A stretch of 64,000 nucleotides of DNA, from the NCBI RefSeq assembly GCF_910589235.1, contig NC_060979.1, positions 1,990,987 through 2,054,986 on the forward strand, in the 5' to 3' direction. The notes under the pieces were generated by a model. That model did not search any database and was not told the DNA's origin. It saw only the letters and a list, made by a program, of their open reading frames with translations. Shown piece by piece: positions 22,506 through 36,369 of this stretch. This DNA comes from Vespa crabro. Its lineage: Eukaryota > Arthropoda > Insecta > Hymenoptera > Vespidae. Made by a program: the position numbers and the translations under genes. Position 1 is the first letter of the stretch. Every line of letters starts with the position of its first letter.

Positions 22506-24739
22506 TCATTGCAAATTAAACAATACCGTAGCGAAAGAAAATGACTTCTTTATTGACTGTTAAAAAAAAAGTTTCAATTATTAGAAAATGTTAAAAAGTA
22601 ATATCTATTTATAATAAATATTTTACCGTTGCCAATAGTTCATGGGATACCACTATCGCACCCGTCAGCGATAAACTGCACTCTCTCATGCTTTTCATTA
22701 TCAAAAGGGGTAACAATTTTTGTGTTTTCAATGATAACGAATAAAACGGAATTTCGCAGCTGTAAAAATTAATATCACTAATACAAAACATATCTACATA
22801 TTCGTGACAACTGATTGGTCGAGTAATAGAAAATAATTTTTTGATTGATCCTTAAGTTCGTACGGTTTCAACAAATATGAAAAAATACGTCAAATTTATC
22901 GTTTTCGCCAAATAATTAGAGAATTAATTCAATTCGCATCATGCGATCTTTAGAGTTTAAATGGTCCATTAAAATAAGTTGGAAAAAAAATTATACTTGA
23001 GCTGTTTCAATCTAATGATTTAATGGACCATAATAAACGGACTATGTAATAAAATATATTTGATATGTAACGGAAACAGCAAGAACTTATTGGACACCAC
23101 TTGGCAATACAGAAATACCTACAATATTGTAAATACGTTAACGTTGTGGTCTATTAGTTGTTGTGAAAGATAGGAGTAAACAAATATTATGAAAAAAGAA
23201 CTAATAATGTATAGGAGCTTCAGAATTGCTTCAGTCTTATTTAAGTTCAAAGTAAATATCTGAAATAACTAAGAAAAAATTTCTCGGCACTTTTTGATAC
23301 AGATTCTATAATTAAAAATTATATTTCCTTTTAATATACATAAACATTACTTACGTAAAAATAATCAACCAGTATATATATGAACCACAATAATTCTTCA
23401 AAAAGATGAATGAATTCGTAAAAAGATTTTAATAAATCGACAAATCTTAAAAAAAATCAGAAAAGTAATTCTGTATTATCAATATTTAATCAATTGTCAA
23501 TTTTGTAAACAATAAATACGTGATCACGTAAAATCAGATACAAACTCGATAGCGTGTTTATAGAATTTTATGACAGCAACTATCCATTCCTTTTCATTTA
23601 ATAATTCACCCTCAACATTGGCATAATAGGAGTTAGGTGGACTTTTTTCAAATCTTTCTTTTACTCTCCATCTAAAATAAATCATCGATAATAAACCGGA
23701 AGAAAGAAACTGTAATAGTGAAAATATTTTTTCTCTTTGAATATATTTATATCGTCATGATTGATTTACATACTGAACGATGGTAAAAAGTGCACAAGCA
23801 TGCTGTACAATTGCTATAAACATGGAATAGTTAGCAATTCCTACCGTGGCCGCGATTAATATAATTATGTATTCAATTGTAAACGCAAGGAAATAAAGCA
23901 TACGATCTTTCATGAAATAGTCAACACGAATTGGTAATATTAATTCCGTTTCATTTATAAAACCAAGAACGTATTGAAAAACACTTAACAATGATGGAAA
24001 TATCAAAAATACAATATAAAGATAAAAGGAGACTGTAAGATAAAAAAGCACTAATGAAAATTAATTAATAAATATTTTCTAACACATTCTGATACTCCGT
24101 ATATAATGTTATACACTTACTTGCAATTATTATAGTATAAAGTCTACTAATTTCAGCATATTTCTTCAGTATCACTAATTCTGGTTTGTTCGCTAATTCA
24201 TCCCAATCGGATTTCATACGATAAAGTATTTTCTTCATCTGAAATTATTACATTGTAGTGTTAAACGATAAAAGCGTAAGTCATTAAGATTAAACAGAGA
24301 TGTAATTAATTTCCATCCACTACGGACAATATTATTATTGAACAATATGTTATAGTAACAGAAACCAAAGGATAATGTGGGCAAGATTGTTTCCAATAAT
24401 TTGGCGATTAACGTTAATTTTCTTTCAGACATGAAGAGAAAATAAATCTAAAGGAAGAAATAAAAAATATTATTTATAATTGATAAATAATATATGATAG
24501 TATTGAATATATTCATTGTATAATTTATTATATTTCAGAATTTTATAAATATATCGTAAACAAATCAATTCAATGACGAATACCTGTTCTAATGATCCAA
24601 GTAATAGCATGAAATTAATAAAACAAATATAAATTATATTCTTAAACGACTTCCGTTGCCAAAATCCAATTAAACGAAAAAATAGACGATTGTAAGTATA
24701 ATACTCGTTGTCGATATAATCTTCCTCCTTCGAAAGCAT
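22506..24739 (-). CDS. Odorant receptor F, nine exons, intact
   Basis: Predicted odorant receptor of 399 residues. Exons: 24739-24584, 24447-24328, 24238-24121, 24032-23774, 23671-23546, 23445-23355, 23268-23123, 22759-22627, 22556-22506. The start is MLSKEEDYIDNEYYTYNR. Exon 4 carries GIANYSMFIAIVQHACAL. Exon 5 keeps the Trp that is a stop in gene D (EKEWIVAVIKFY). The C-terminus is SFSFATVLFNLQ. Introns 1-3 and exons 2-3 are almost identical to D, and exons 8-9 to G and H. The first intron donor is GTATTC. Nothing in the coding sequence suggests loss of function. Confidence 0.9.
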
Positions 24740-24987
24740 AATGACGCCTGTTGGGGTTGTCCAACATCGATTGTCATCAACCCCACGTAGACGTATCTTT
24801 ATTAATTATGCTAATAATTCCTTTTCAAGGAAATACTTAATAATTCAAATCGATATGACAATCAGAAATTTTTTTGAAATAAAAAATAGAATATTATCAT
24901 AAAATGTTTTAAAGGTTCTTATAGCTTTCTTCCTTCAGTCGTTTAATACCATACAATTTAACACATGTATCACTACCCAGCTATTAT

Positions 24988-25139
24988 GTCAATTTTCATA
25001 TCCGTTCTTTGCATTATAAAGTACTTCAACCCTTCTACCGCAGGAGCATGCGCGTTGCGAATCCACCCCTTCGAACCGCCTCATTCTCACGTAGTTCACT
25101 TTCGTCGCTCGACCTTGACGGACGTATCGTACACTTCAA
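24988..25139 (-). promoter_or_regulatory. OR promoter module of gene F
   Basis: GCATGCGC is at 25046-25053, 307 bp from the start codon. ATGCAAAG lies on the gene side. Nearly identical to E's module. Confidence 0.65.
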
Positions 25140-25761
25140 TAAAATAAAGTTTAAGTATTTGACGCGTTGACGATATAGTGTTATCACTTGTATGTTAACT
25201 ATCGGATAACAAATATTTGTTAAATATTAACATCTATTTAAACGAGTCTTCGTTTGTTCATATAAACAAATGTCACTTAAACCAGGTCAGCATTAATTTT
25301 CAATTAATCAGAAAAATGTTTACTATAACAATTCTTATCAATTCAATTTTTGGAATTTTTTGGAAACAGAAAAGATTGGCAAGAATTTTTCATGTATTCA
25401 TATCATATTATAAAAGAACACAGATAATAATAATTATTTCATGTACTTTATTTCCCTCTTATATAATATATACATACACGTGTATACGCATATACAGGAT
25501 GTATGTCAGTAAACAGATTGTCAATTAAATTCGTTGCAATTGACTATATTGTCAAGAAAGTTTATCAACAAGAATTTTCGAAGTTCTAATTCAATCTGTA
25601 TATCAATACGATTTTGTTAATCACGTTTTTCTCAAGTTACGAAGCTTAATATACATTTTTCTAGCTTGTAATAGATGCTTGTAATCTTTTTATTTTTTTT
25701 TGCATATTTTTATAACAACACTAATATTCAGTTCATATTATATCTGACCAATGTTCACCGA

Positions 25762-25843
<82 letters not shown>

Positions 25844-26058
25844 ACACCATTCATTATTGCCAAGACACAGACGTTCGACATTCACAAACAAAAAATACTA
25901 AAAATACAAATTGGAATCTGAAATCAATTTTCTATTACAGATATTAATTTTCATAATTACTAGCTGCTACCAAAAAAACAATTATATTTCATTACTACAA
26001 CGCATTCTATAATGCAATACAATGACCAAATATTATATACAATTATCTTCGATTATAT
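25140..26058. other. Intergenic F-G with TTA repeat
   Basis: Third member of the C/E/F upstream family, with a TTA repeat at 25765-25842. From about 25845 the sequence matches the DNA 3' of F. No exon was found. Confidence 0.5.
25765..25842. repeat. TTA microsatellite
   Basis: TTA units at the site homologous to 22135-22219, one interruption near the end. Confidence 0.9.
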
Positions 26059-28333
26059 TCATTGCAAATTAAACAATACCGTAGCGAAAGAAAATGACTT
26101 CTTTATTGACTGTTAAAAAAGAAGTTTCAATTATTAGAAGATGTTAAAAAGCAATATCTATTTTTAATAAATATTTTACCGTTGCCAATAGATCATGGGA
26201 TACTACTATCGCACCCGTCAGCGATAAACTACATTGTCTCATGCTTTTCATTATCAAAAGGGGTAACAATTTTTGTGTTTTCAATGATAACGAATAAAAC
26301 GGAATTTCGCAGCTGTAAAAATTAATATCATTAATATAAAACAAATCTACATATTCGTGACAACTGATTGGTCGAGTAATAGAAAATAATTTTATGATTG
26401 ATCCTTAAGTTCGTACGGTTTCAACAAATATGAAAAAATATGTCAAATTTATCTTTTTCGCCAGATAATTAGAGAATTAATTCAATTCGCATCATGCGAT
26501 CTTTGGAGTTTCAATGGTGCATTAAAATAAGTCGGAATAAAAAATTATATTTGTGCTTTTTCAATCTAATGATTTAATGGGCCATAATAAATAAGCTATC
26601 TAATAAAATATATTTGTTATGTAATGGAAACAGTAAGAACTTATTGGACACATCTTGACAAAACAGAAATACCTACAATATTATAAATACATTAACGTTG
26701 TGGTTTATCAATTGTTGTGAAAGGTGGGAGTAAACAAATATTACGAATAAAGAACCAATAATGTATAGGAGCTTTGCAATTACATCGGTCCAATTAAGAG
26801 TCCAAGTAAATATCTGAAATAACTAAGAAAAAATTTCTCGACACTTTTTGATACCGATTCTATATTTAAAAAATTAAATTTCTTCTTAATATTCCTAAAC
26901 ATTACTTACGTAAAAATAATCAACCAGAATAAATATAAACCACAAAAATTCTTCGAAAAGATGAATGAATTCGTAAAAAGATTTTAATAAATCGACAAAT
27001 CTTGAAAGAAATCAAGAAAGAAATTCTGTATTATCAATATTTAATCAATTGTCAATTTTGTAAACAATAAATACGTGATCACGTAAAATCAGATACAAAC
27101 TCGATCGCTTGTTTATAGAATTCTATGACAGCAACTATCCATTCCTTTTCCTTTAATAATTCACTTTCAACATTGACATAATAAGAATTATGTGAAAGTT
27201 TTTCGAATCTTTGCTTAACCCTCCATCTAAAAAAAATCAATAATAAACAGGAAAAAATCATAATACAGAAAATATTTTTTCTCTTCTATAGTACTTAAAT
27301 CATTATGATTGATTTACTTACTGGACGATGGAAAAAAGTGCACAAGCATGCTGTATAGTTGCTATAAACATGGAATAATTAGCAATCCCTACCGTACACG
27401 CGATTAATATAATTACGTATTCGACCGTAAGCGTAGTGAAGTAAAACATTAGGTTTTTCAGGAAGTAATCAAAATGAATTGGTAATATTAATTCCGTTTC
27501 ACTTATAGCACCAAAAATGTATTGAAATACACTTAAAAATGATGGAAATATTAAAAATGTAATATAAAGATAAAACCAGACTGTAAGGTATAAAGGACAT
27601 ATGAAAATTTGTTAATATATTTCTATAATAAATTATATATTACAAATTATGATTATATCCACTCACTTGCTATTATTATAGTACAAAATCTACTAATTTC
27701 AGCATACTTCTTCAATATCAAAATTTCTGACTTGTTTGTAATGACATCCCAATCGTATTTGATACGACAAAGTATTTTCTTCATCTGAAATTTATACATA
27801 GTTCGATTTGAAAATTAATTATCATAAATATTAATGCATGATTATTTGTGAGAGAGAAAAAAACTTAATATAATTATTTTGGTCAAGTATTACGGACAAT
27901 TTTATTATTCAATAATATATTATAATAACAGGATGCGAGGCATAAAGTTGGTAAGACCGTTTCCAATAATTTAGCGATAGATGATAATTTTCTTTCAGAC
28001 ATGAAAAGAAAATAAATCTATAGGAAAAAAAAGAAAATGAAAAATATTATTTATACATAATAAACCATATATGCCATAGTATTAAATCCATTCTCTCCAT
28101 AATTTTATTATATTCAAGTATTGTATAAAAAAAAAAAAGAAAAAGTGTATAGAAATCAATTCAATGACGAATACCTGTTCGAATGATCCAAGTAATAGCA
28201 TGAAATTAATGAAACAAATATAAATTTTATTCTTAGATGACGTCTGACGTTGCCAAAATCCAATTAAACGAAAAAATCGACGATTGTAAGTATAATACTC
28301 GTTGTCGATATAATCTTTCTCCTTCGAATGCAT
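26059..28333 (-). CDS. Odorant receptor G, nine exons, intact
   Basis: Predicted odorant receptor of 400 residues. Exons: 28333-28175, 28017-27898, 27784-27667, 27580-27322, 27226-27101, 27000-26910, 26822-26677, 26312-26180, 26109-26059. The start is MHSKEKDYIDNEYYTYNR. Exon 3 (KYDWDVITNKSE) and exon 4 (LSVFQYIFGAISETE) are distinctive, so the middle of the receptor has diverged. Exons 6-7 are nearly identical to D, and exons 8-9 to F and H. The phase pattern is the same as in the other genes and no stop is met. The frame is not obvious from long ORFs because exons 3 and 4 lack early methionines. Confidence 0.9.
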
Positions 28334-28583
28334 AATGACGTCTGTTCGGGTTGTTCAACATCAATTGTCTTCAACCCCACTCAAACGTACCTTTATTAAT
28401 TATTCTAATTATCCCACTTCATGTGAATACTAAATAATTCAATTCAATTAAATGATCAGAAATTATTCTTCAAATATAAAGTAGAAAATTCTCATAAAAT
28501 ATTTTCAAAGTTCTTATAGCTTCTTACCTGTTGCCATTCAATATCATCAAATTTAACACATGTATCTCTTCACAGCAATCATT

Positions 28584-28732
28584 TCATTTTCTTGCCCCTT
28601 CTTTGCTTACTCCAATACTTCAACCCTTCTACCGCAGGAGCATGCGCGTTGCGAATCCACCCCTTCGGACCGCCTCATTCTCACGCAGTTTACTTTCGTC
28701 GCTCGACCTTGACGAACATATCCTACACTTCA
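28584..28732 (-). promoter_or_regulatory. OR promoter module of gene G
   Basis: GCATGCGC is at 28640-28647, 307 bp from the start codon. The gene-side octamer is altered to TAAGCAAAG. The distal GGGGTAAGTC is at about 28871. This is the last module of the GGAGCATGCGC class. Confidence 0.65.
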
Positions 28733-29839
28733 ATAAACTGTAGTTTAAATATTTACGTGCGTTAAGATTATTTTCTTAAAATTTGTACTTTAAAAAGCAT
28801 ATAAGAAATGTTACTTCAATGTGAATAAATATTTAAACGAATGTTCGTTCATCTATACGAACAAATGTACGGGGTAAGTCTTTTTAATCAGACCAATTTT
28901 ATTTTTCGTTTAATCGAGAAAATAGATCAAGACAACGCTTTTTATTATTTCCAATTTTCTTTTTTTTTTTCTTTTTTTTTTTCCTTTTTTTTCCTTTTTT
29001 TTTTTTTTTTTTTTTTTTAATCGTTACTAATTCCGGAATAGATATGTCATAAGAGAACAGAAGTTATCAGTTTGTGAACAATTTTACAATTATTATTTTA
29101 AACAATTACAGGTAATCATAAATATTCCCTTGTATAATCATTTCCTTGATACAATATATATAAATACGTAGATACAGGGTGTCCATTGGTAAATAGATCG
29201 TAATAAATATAGGATGCAATTGTTTGAATTATCACGAGAATTTCTTAAATAATATTTTCCAAGTTTTGATTCAAGGAACATTTAAATTCCTTTTTTGTTA
29301 CTAGTGAATTCTTCGCGTTACGAAGATTAGTATACATTTTTTAAGTCGATTCTTTTAATTCTATATTTTTTCTGTTTTTTTGTTTTTTTTTTTTTTTTTG
29401 TTTTTTTGTTTTTCTGGGTACTTTTTTTTTATAATCACATTCAATGCATCACATCACATCCGGGAAACGTTTATCTACTTATTATTATTATGATTATTGT
29501 AATTATAATATTCTGTTTGAATTCGTTGATTTTTTGCTGCTGTAATTTCACTATTTAATTCAAATTAATTATTCTTAAAAAACATTTCCTTCGTTGGCTA
29601 AATAAAGACGTTCGACATTCTCAAAAAAACAAAAAAGAAGAAAAAAAAAAAAAGAAAAAAGAAAAAAAAATACTGAATACACAAATTGGAATGGGAAATC
29701 AATTTTCATTTATAGAAATTGATATTTCCATAATTACCAGCTGTGAATTATGAAGGAACAATTATACTTTATTACCATAACTCATTCAATAATACAATGC
29801 AATGATCAAATAACCATGTATTGTCCTCTTTTATTAAAT
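28733..29839. other. Intergenic G-H
   Basis: T-rich runs (28958-29020, 29350-29410) and A-rich runs (29622-29670) in otherwise unremarkable AT-rich DNA. No exon and no second promoter module seen. Confidence 0.5.
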
Positions 29840-30672
29840 TCATTGCAAATTAAATAACACTGCAGCGAAAGAAAATGACTTCTTTATTGACTGTTAAAAG
29901 AAAAGTTTCAATTATTATAAGATGTTAAAAAGTAATATCTATTTATAATAAATATTTTACCGTTGCCAATAGTTCATGGGATACCACTATCGCACCCGTC
30001 AGCGATAAACTGCACTGTCTCATGCTTTTCATTATCAAAAGGGGTAACAATTTTTGTGTTTTCAATGATAACGAATAAAACGGAATTTCGCAGCTGTAAA
30101 AATTAATATCATTAATATAAAAGATATCTACATATTTATGACAACTGATTGGTCGAGTAATAGAAAATAATTTTTTGATTGATCCTTAAGTTCGTACGTT
30201 TTCAATAAATATGAAAAAATATGTCAAATTTATTTTTTTCGCCAAATAATTAGAGAATTAATTTAATTCGCATCATTCGATCATTTCGAGTTTTAAATTA
30301 TGCATTAAAATATGTCGGAAAAAAAAAAGTAAATTATATTTGTGCTGTTTCAATCTAATGATTTAATGGGACATAATAAACGAGCTATCTAATAAAATAT
30401 ATTTTACATGTAATGGAAACAATAAGAACTTATTGGACACATCTTGGGATAAAAGAGAAATACGTACAATATTAAAAATACGTTGGTATTGTGATCAATT
30501 AATTTTTGTGCAAGATAAAAGTAAACATATATTACGAAAGAAGTTCCAATGACATAAAAGAGCTTTGTTAATCCTTCTGTCTTATTCAGTGTAAAAGAAA
30601 ATACCTGAAATAACTAAAATTTTACGTTTTTACGGCTATTTAAAATTTGACACTTTTCGATACGATATACAC

Positions 30673-30711
<39 letters not shown>

Positions 30712-32256
30712 TGTAATTGAAAATTAAATATTTTTTATTTTTTTAATGAAAAATATTACTTACGTAAAAATAATCTATCAGTATAAATGCAAATATCAAT
30801 AATTCTTCGAACAGATGAATTGTTTCATAAAATGATTTCAATAAATCAACAAATCTTAAGAGAATTTATAAAAGAAATATTCTAGTGTCAATATGTAGCC
30901 AATTATAAACATTATAAATAATAAAAGATCGTAAAATCAGATACAAACTTTACTGCATTTTTGTAGAATTCTATTATACCAATTATCCATTCATTTTCCT
31001 CGTTTAATTCATTATTATTATTGGCATAATAAAAATTGTTTGGTTCTTTTTTAAATCTTTCATTGATCCGCCATCTGAAAGAAATCAATTGTAAATCGAC
31101 AACATAATTCACCTACATAATACTCGTATCATGATTAATGATTTACTTACTCGATGATGTCAAAAAGTGCACAAGCATGCTGTATAATTGCTATAAACAT
31201 GGAATAATTAGCAATGCCTACTATATAGATGATTATTATAATTACATATTCGATTATAAGAATGAAGTAATAATGCATTTTATTTCCCATTATATAGTCG
31301 ATATAAACTGGTATTATCAATTCAGTTTCACTTATTATACCGAAAATATATTGTAAGTTACGTAAAAATGATGGAAAAATTAAAAAACTTGTATAAAGAT
31401 AAAAAAAAACTGAAATACAATATAAAAGAATCAATTGATAATCAAAATTCATTTATATAATAGCGTTAAATTATTTACCTGCAATTATAATTGTATAATT
31501 TCTGCTTACATCGGCATACTTTTTCAATATTATTAATTCCGATTTATTGGATAAATCATTCCAATCGCATTTCATCCGATGAAGTAACGTCTTCATCTGA
31601 AAGCACAATATATCATTTCGTTGTTCATTAATTATTCTAATGACAAACGGTAATATGAAGGAAAAAAAAAAAAAGAAGAAGAAAAAAACAAAAAAAAAAG
31701 AAAAAAAGAAATTAATGAAAAGAAAAGAAAAAATTATTTTTCATTAATTACGAACAATGGCACCATTCAACAAGAGATTGTAATAGGTAGATCCAAAGCA
31801 TAACGTAGGCAAGAATGTTTCCAATAATTTGGTGATCATGATTAACGTTCTTTTCGACTTGAAAAGGAGATAAATCTAAATTCAAAAAAAAAAAAAAAAA
31901 ATAAAAGAAAAAAAAAAGGAAAAAAAAAGAAAAAGAAAAGGATCGTAATATAATTAAACGTTTAATAAATAAAAAGAAAAATATTTGTCATATATATATA
32001 TATATATTTTTTTTTTAATAGTCCATCCAATTATACATTATTATTTCACAATTTTATAAATAAATTGTACTGTTACAAACAAATTAATAATGCTTACCTG
32101 TTCGAATAATGCAATAATTATCATAAGACTTATGAAACAAACGTAAATCATATATTTAAACGATTCTTGATATTTCCATAATCCAAGAATTCTAAATAAT
32201 AAACGATTGTAAGTATAATACTCGTTGTCTATATAATCTTCCTCCGTCAAATCCAT
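29840..32256 (-). CDS. Odorant receptor H, nine exons, intact
   Basis: Predicted odorant receptor of 400 residues. Exons: 32256-32098, 31875-31756, 31596-31479, 31409-31151, 31074-30949, 30854-30764, 30613-30468, 30093-29961, 29890-29840. The start is MDLTEEDYIDNEYYTYNR, followed by LGLWKYQ, the exon 1 type seen from here to the right end. Exon 4 reads VGIANYSMFIAIIQHACAL, and exon 5 WRINERFKKEPNNFYY. Exons 8-9 are of the F/G type, so H looks like a mosaic of the two sub-groups. Intron 6 holds a GT repeat at 30676-30714, and intron 1 a run of A/G-rich low-complexity DNA. All splice sites are GT-AG. Confidence 0.9.
30676..30714. repeat. GT microsatellite in intron 6 of gene H
   Basis: About 19 TG units with one interruption. 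This is unusual here, where repeats are otherwise A/T only. Confidence 0.85.
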
Positions 32257-32485
32257 ACTTTCGTTCGTTCTGACTTCTTAACATCGATTGACAACGAACT
32301 ACAAATTTCAACTAAATCTTCATTAAATATTCCAATCTAAATGACATCTATTAATCTTTAAATAATTCAATTTGATTATACCTTTGGAAAATTATCTACC
32401 AATCGATACTAGAATATAATGTTTGTATTATACTTCAATAATTTTCCTTATAGAATTAAACACCTGTTTTATTTCCCGATTATTA

Positions 32486-32667
32486 TTTCACCCTCATTTT
32501 TACATTGTAAAATATTCCATCCCTTTTTCTTGCAAGCGCATGCGCGTTACGAACCCAACTCACCCTTCCCTTCCCTTCCCTCCCCCCTCCCCCCACCATT
32601 GATCACCCCATTCTCACGCAGTACATTTTCGTCGCTCGAACGTGACGGACGTGTCCTTGAGTTCAGC
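32486..32667 (-). promoter_or_regulatory. OR promoter module of gene H
   Basis: First module of the second class, with the full palindrome GCGCATGCGC at 32536-32545, about 282 bp from the start codon. The centre is stretched by a C-rich insertion near 32560-32600 (CCTTCCC and CCCC runs). The octamer is changed to ATGTAAAA. Confidence 0.6.
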
Positions 32668-34005
32668 AAAAAAAAAAAATTAATCCTTAAGTTATTACGT
32701 TTAAGTTATTACAAGTCAGTATTATATTTCTATCAATTGAACGTTAACATGTGTAATAATTAATGATCATTCAATTTTTATTATTATAACTAAAACGTAT
32801 GTTCGTATGTTCGAATAATATACAAGGTCAGTTATGTTAATACGGAACAATATATTATTATTGTTTTTCGATTGAATATATTGTTGAAACAATTGTTAAA
32901 CTATTTCAAAAGGGAAATTTTGTAACAATGAACGAAATATTTTATCCGTATCGTTTATTTTTCTAAATTATATGATATTTTCTTTAAACGAAAACTAAAT
33001 TTGAAAGAAAAAGAAAAAAGAAAAAAGAAAGAGAAAAAGAAAATTTGTAAATAATAAGAAAATTTGTAAATAATTGTGTAAATAATTTATTACGTATGGA
33101 ATTATGAAAAAATAATTACTGATTAATGCTATTTTATAATTATTGATTAATCCAAATCTTTTTTTATTATTTCATCAAAATTAGAAAAAAATATATATTT
33201 ACGAAGTGAATTAGACGTCTGTTATTAGGTTTTATTTTGCAAGTATATATATATATATATTATTTTTTTTTTTCTAAACAATAATTTCTTTATCTTCCCT
33301 TAAAGTTTAACATTTCATTATAAAAATGCATCATATAAATTTGCACAAACGTAAATCAATAATGTTTTTTATAATTATTATTCACGTATTTTATAATTTC
33401 AAATTATAATAATTGCATAATTGTTAATTTATTAGAAAAATGATTCAATCAATTAATAATATCATAATTAATGATTCAATTAATTATTTTCTTGAAATTA
33501 ATAGACATTCATCAATCATCGAGGATAACGTTATAGTTTTTAATTATGATAATATCATTTGCACGTTAACAATTATATAACAAATGTTCGTTCGATGTTA
33601 ATATCGATCGAAACGATTGTTCGGCTTTTTTTGTTTATTTTCTTTTTTTTTTTTCTTTTTCTTTTTCTCGCGCAAACAAATCTACAGGGTGAGTCATTTA
33701 AAATCAGCATTATTTTAAGTTTTTCATAGGTTTTTCATAGGTGATAAATATAGAAAATGTTGAAAGTGTTTTCTTTTTGATTTTTTTTTTTTTTTTTTTT
33801 TTTTTTGGTGAATATCATTTTCCTTTTTGCATGACTTGCAAATCATTATTATTAAAAACAAATCCTAAGAATATTTTCCAATTAAACAATGTTATCGTCT
33901 AATGTAAAAAAATGATTGGATCACGATCTATTTTGAAATAAGTATATATATCATTTAGCATGATTGTAAAAGAATTGTATCCTTTTCTTTTTTCTTTTGT
34001 GTTTT

Positions 34006-34055
<50 letters not shown>

Positions 34056-34621
34056 ATATAGATTATATCATAAAATGAATGTTCCAAAATTTGACTAGAA
34101 TTTCACGATAATATTTTTTAATTGGACGTAAAAAATTTCAAAACTACTAATGGTCCTTTGAATCGATGAAAAAAACAAAAGAAAAAAAAAAGGGATTAAA
34201 ATGATGTATTTAAAATTCCTAATGTTATTGCAATATTTTCTTTTCGATCGTAATTCATTGAAAAATTATTTCGACCAATATGAAAAATGTTTTTCAATAA
34301 AGAAAATTTGATAAAGAAAGTTTGATAATCAGTAAAAGTTTATTAATAAATGTTAACGTATAAATAAGTGTTAACTCGTTTTTCTTTTCGTTCTTTCTTT
34401 TTTTTTTTTTTTTTTTATTTTTTCCTTTCCATCTCTTTTTCCTCCTCCATTGTTTTTTCTTTTCTTTTCTTCTCTTCTCTTCTCTTCTCTTTATTTTTTT
34501 TTTTTTTTAAGAACGAAAATTTTCTCGTGTAATTAAATATTCGGAATATTAAAAAATACCTACAATTGTACTATATTTCTGTTGGATCATATAAAGTTCG
34601 TATATAATATATTATCATTCG
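32668..34621. other. Intergenic H-I, contains a second distal element
   Basis: H's own distal element is at 32821-32840. A further copy of the upstream tail lies at about 33540-33720, including GTTCGTTCGATGTTAATATC and CAGGGTGAGTCATTTAAAA, with no GCATGCGC module next to it. Long T tracts are at about 33781-33807 and 34008-34049, with CT-rich repeats near 34380-34508. No receptor exon was found. Confidence 0.55.
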
Positions 34622-34727
34622 TTAAATTTGTTTTAAATTATAGAATACCATAGCGAATGAAAATGACGAGCGCATTATCTGTTGAGAAAGATTTGTATTA
34701 GTATAAAATAATTATTAAAAAAAGAAA

Positions 34728-34758
<31 letters not shown>

Positions 34759-35307
34759 TTTGTTTTCTTTTCTATTTATTAAATAAAATAAATTTTACCA
34801 TAGCAAACAAATAATGGGATATTTCTTTCATTCCTTCGACTGTAAGATTACATTGTCTCATGCTCTTCATTATCAAAAAGAGCAATACTTTTTGTGTTTT
34901 CAATGATAAAACATAGAACGGTATCTGACGTCTGAAAAAAAATTAATTAATTACATATGATACATACATACATAAATATATACACAGTGAGCGTAGAAAG
35001 TATTCATACAGCGGTGAATTTGAACAAAAATTATGTAGAACATTGTTGATAACAATAACAAAAATGTTAACCAAAAAAAAAATATATATATATATATATA
35101 CATATTCTTAGAAATCATTAGAATGAATATTATTAAAGAATAATTATTCATTTATATTTATTACGAAAATATTAACGAATTTTCAAAAATTATCAATATA
35201 TGTATATGATAATGAAAATGTATATACGTTGCACATAAAATTTATCGGAATTGCGCGTTGCGTGATTTACGGAATTTTTTTTTGCTTTCTTTTTTTTCAT
35301 ACATACA

Positions 35308-35371
<64 letters not shown>

Positions 35372-36166
35372 AAGCTTCGAAGAATATATTTTAATATATT
35401 ATTTTGAAGCAAAAAAAAAAAAAAAAAAAACAAGAAAAAATTATTCATTCCGTACGAATGACGGACCGTTCAAAATGCTTGAGATCGTGCGATGCACAAA
35501 TTGACAAATCACAATTGCACAAATTGACGAATCACAATTGTACAAATTGTGAAATTATTTGGAGATTTGACAGTACTCGGGTTAAAGTATATTAATCCGC
35601 ATGAAAAAAAAAAAAAAAAAAAATTGCGAATTATAAATTCAGAAAAAGAAGAAGAAGAAGAAGAAAAAGAAAAAGGAAGAAAGAAAAAAATTATAAAGAA
35701 GTAAACAAATATTTACAATGCCAGTGATACGTTGACGCTGTTGTCGATTAATTTTTGTCCAAAATGAAAGTATGCATATATACAGAATAACGATGCAACA
35801 ATGTAACACATATTTGTCAATTTTTCGATATTAGTTATATCAAAAGAAAGTATCTGGAGTACCTAAAAAGAAAAAAAGAAACAAAAAAAAGAGAAAGAAA
35901 ACAAAATTTTAACATTTATCTTCCCTTGTCCTACATCAACATGATTAATAATAATAATTGAAATAATTGAAATAATTGAAATATTTGAAGTCTTATATCT
36001 CTTTTATCTTTTTCGAATGAATACTTGTTACTCACGTAAAAATAATCAATCATGATAAAAATCGTGGCCAGGAAAATTTCGAAGAGGTGGCTCTTTTCAT
36101 AAAACGCTTTAATTAAATTGACAAATCTTGAAATAAAAAAAAAATAACGATTAAAAAAAGATTTCA

Positions 36167-36205
<39 letters not shown>

Positions 36206-36369
36206 GTTGGAAACTATGAAACGGGCGGTTTTGTTTAGTTATTTACTTTCATTCAACGCCCATTTCATAGTTTCCAAACTAATACTTATATATTAGGTTG
36301 GAAACTATGAAACGTGCGTTTTTGTTTAGTTATTTATTTTCATTCAACGCCCGTTTCATAGTTTCCAAC

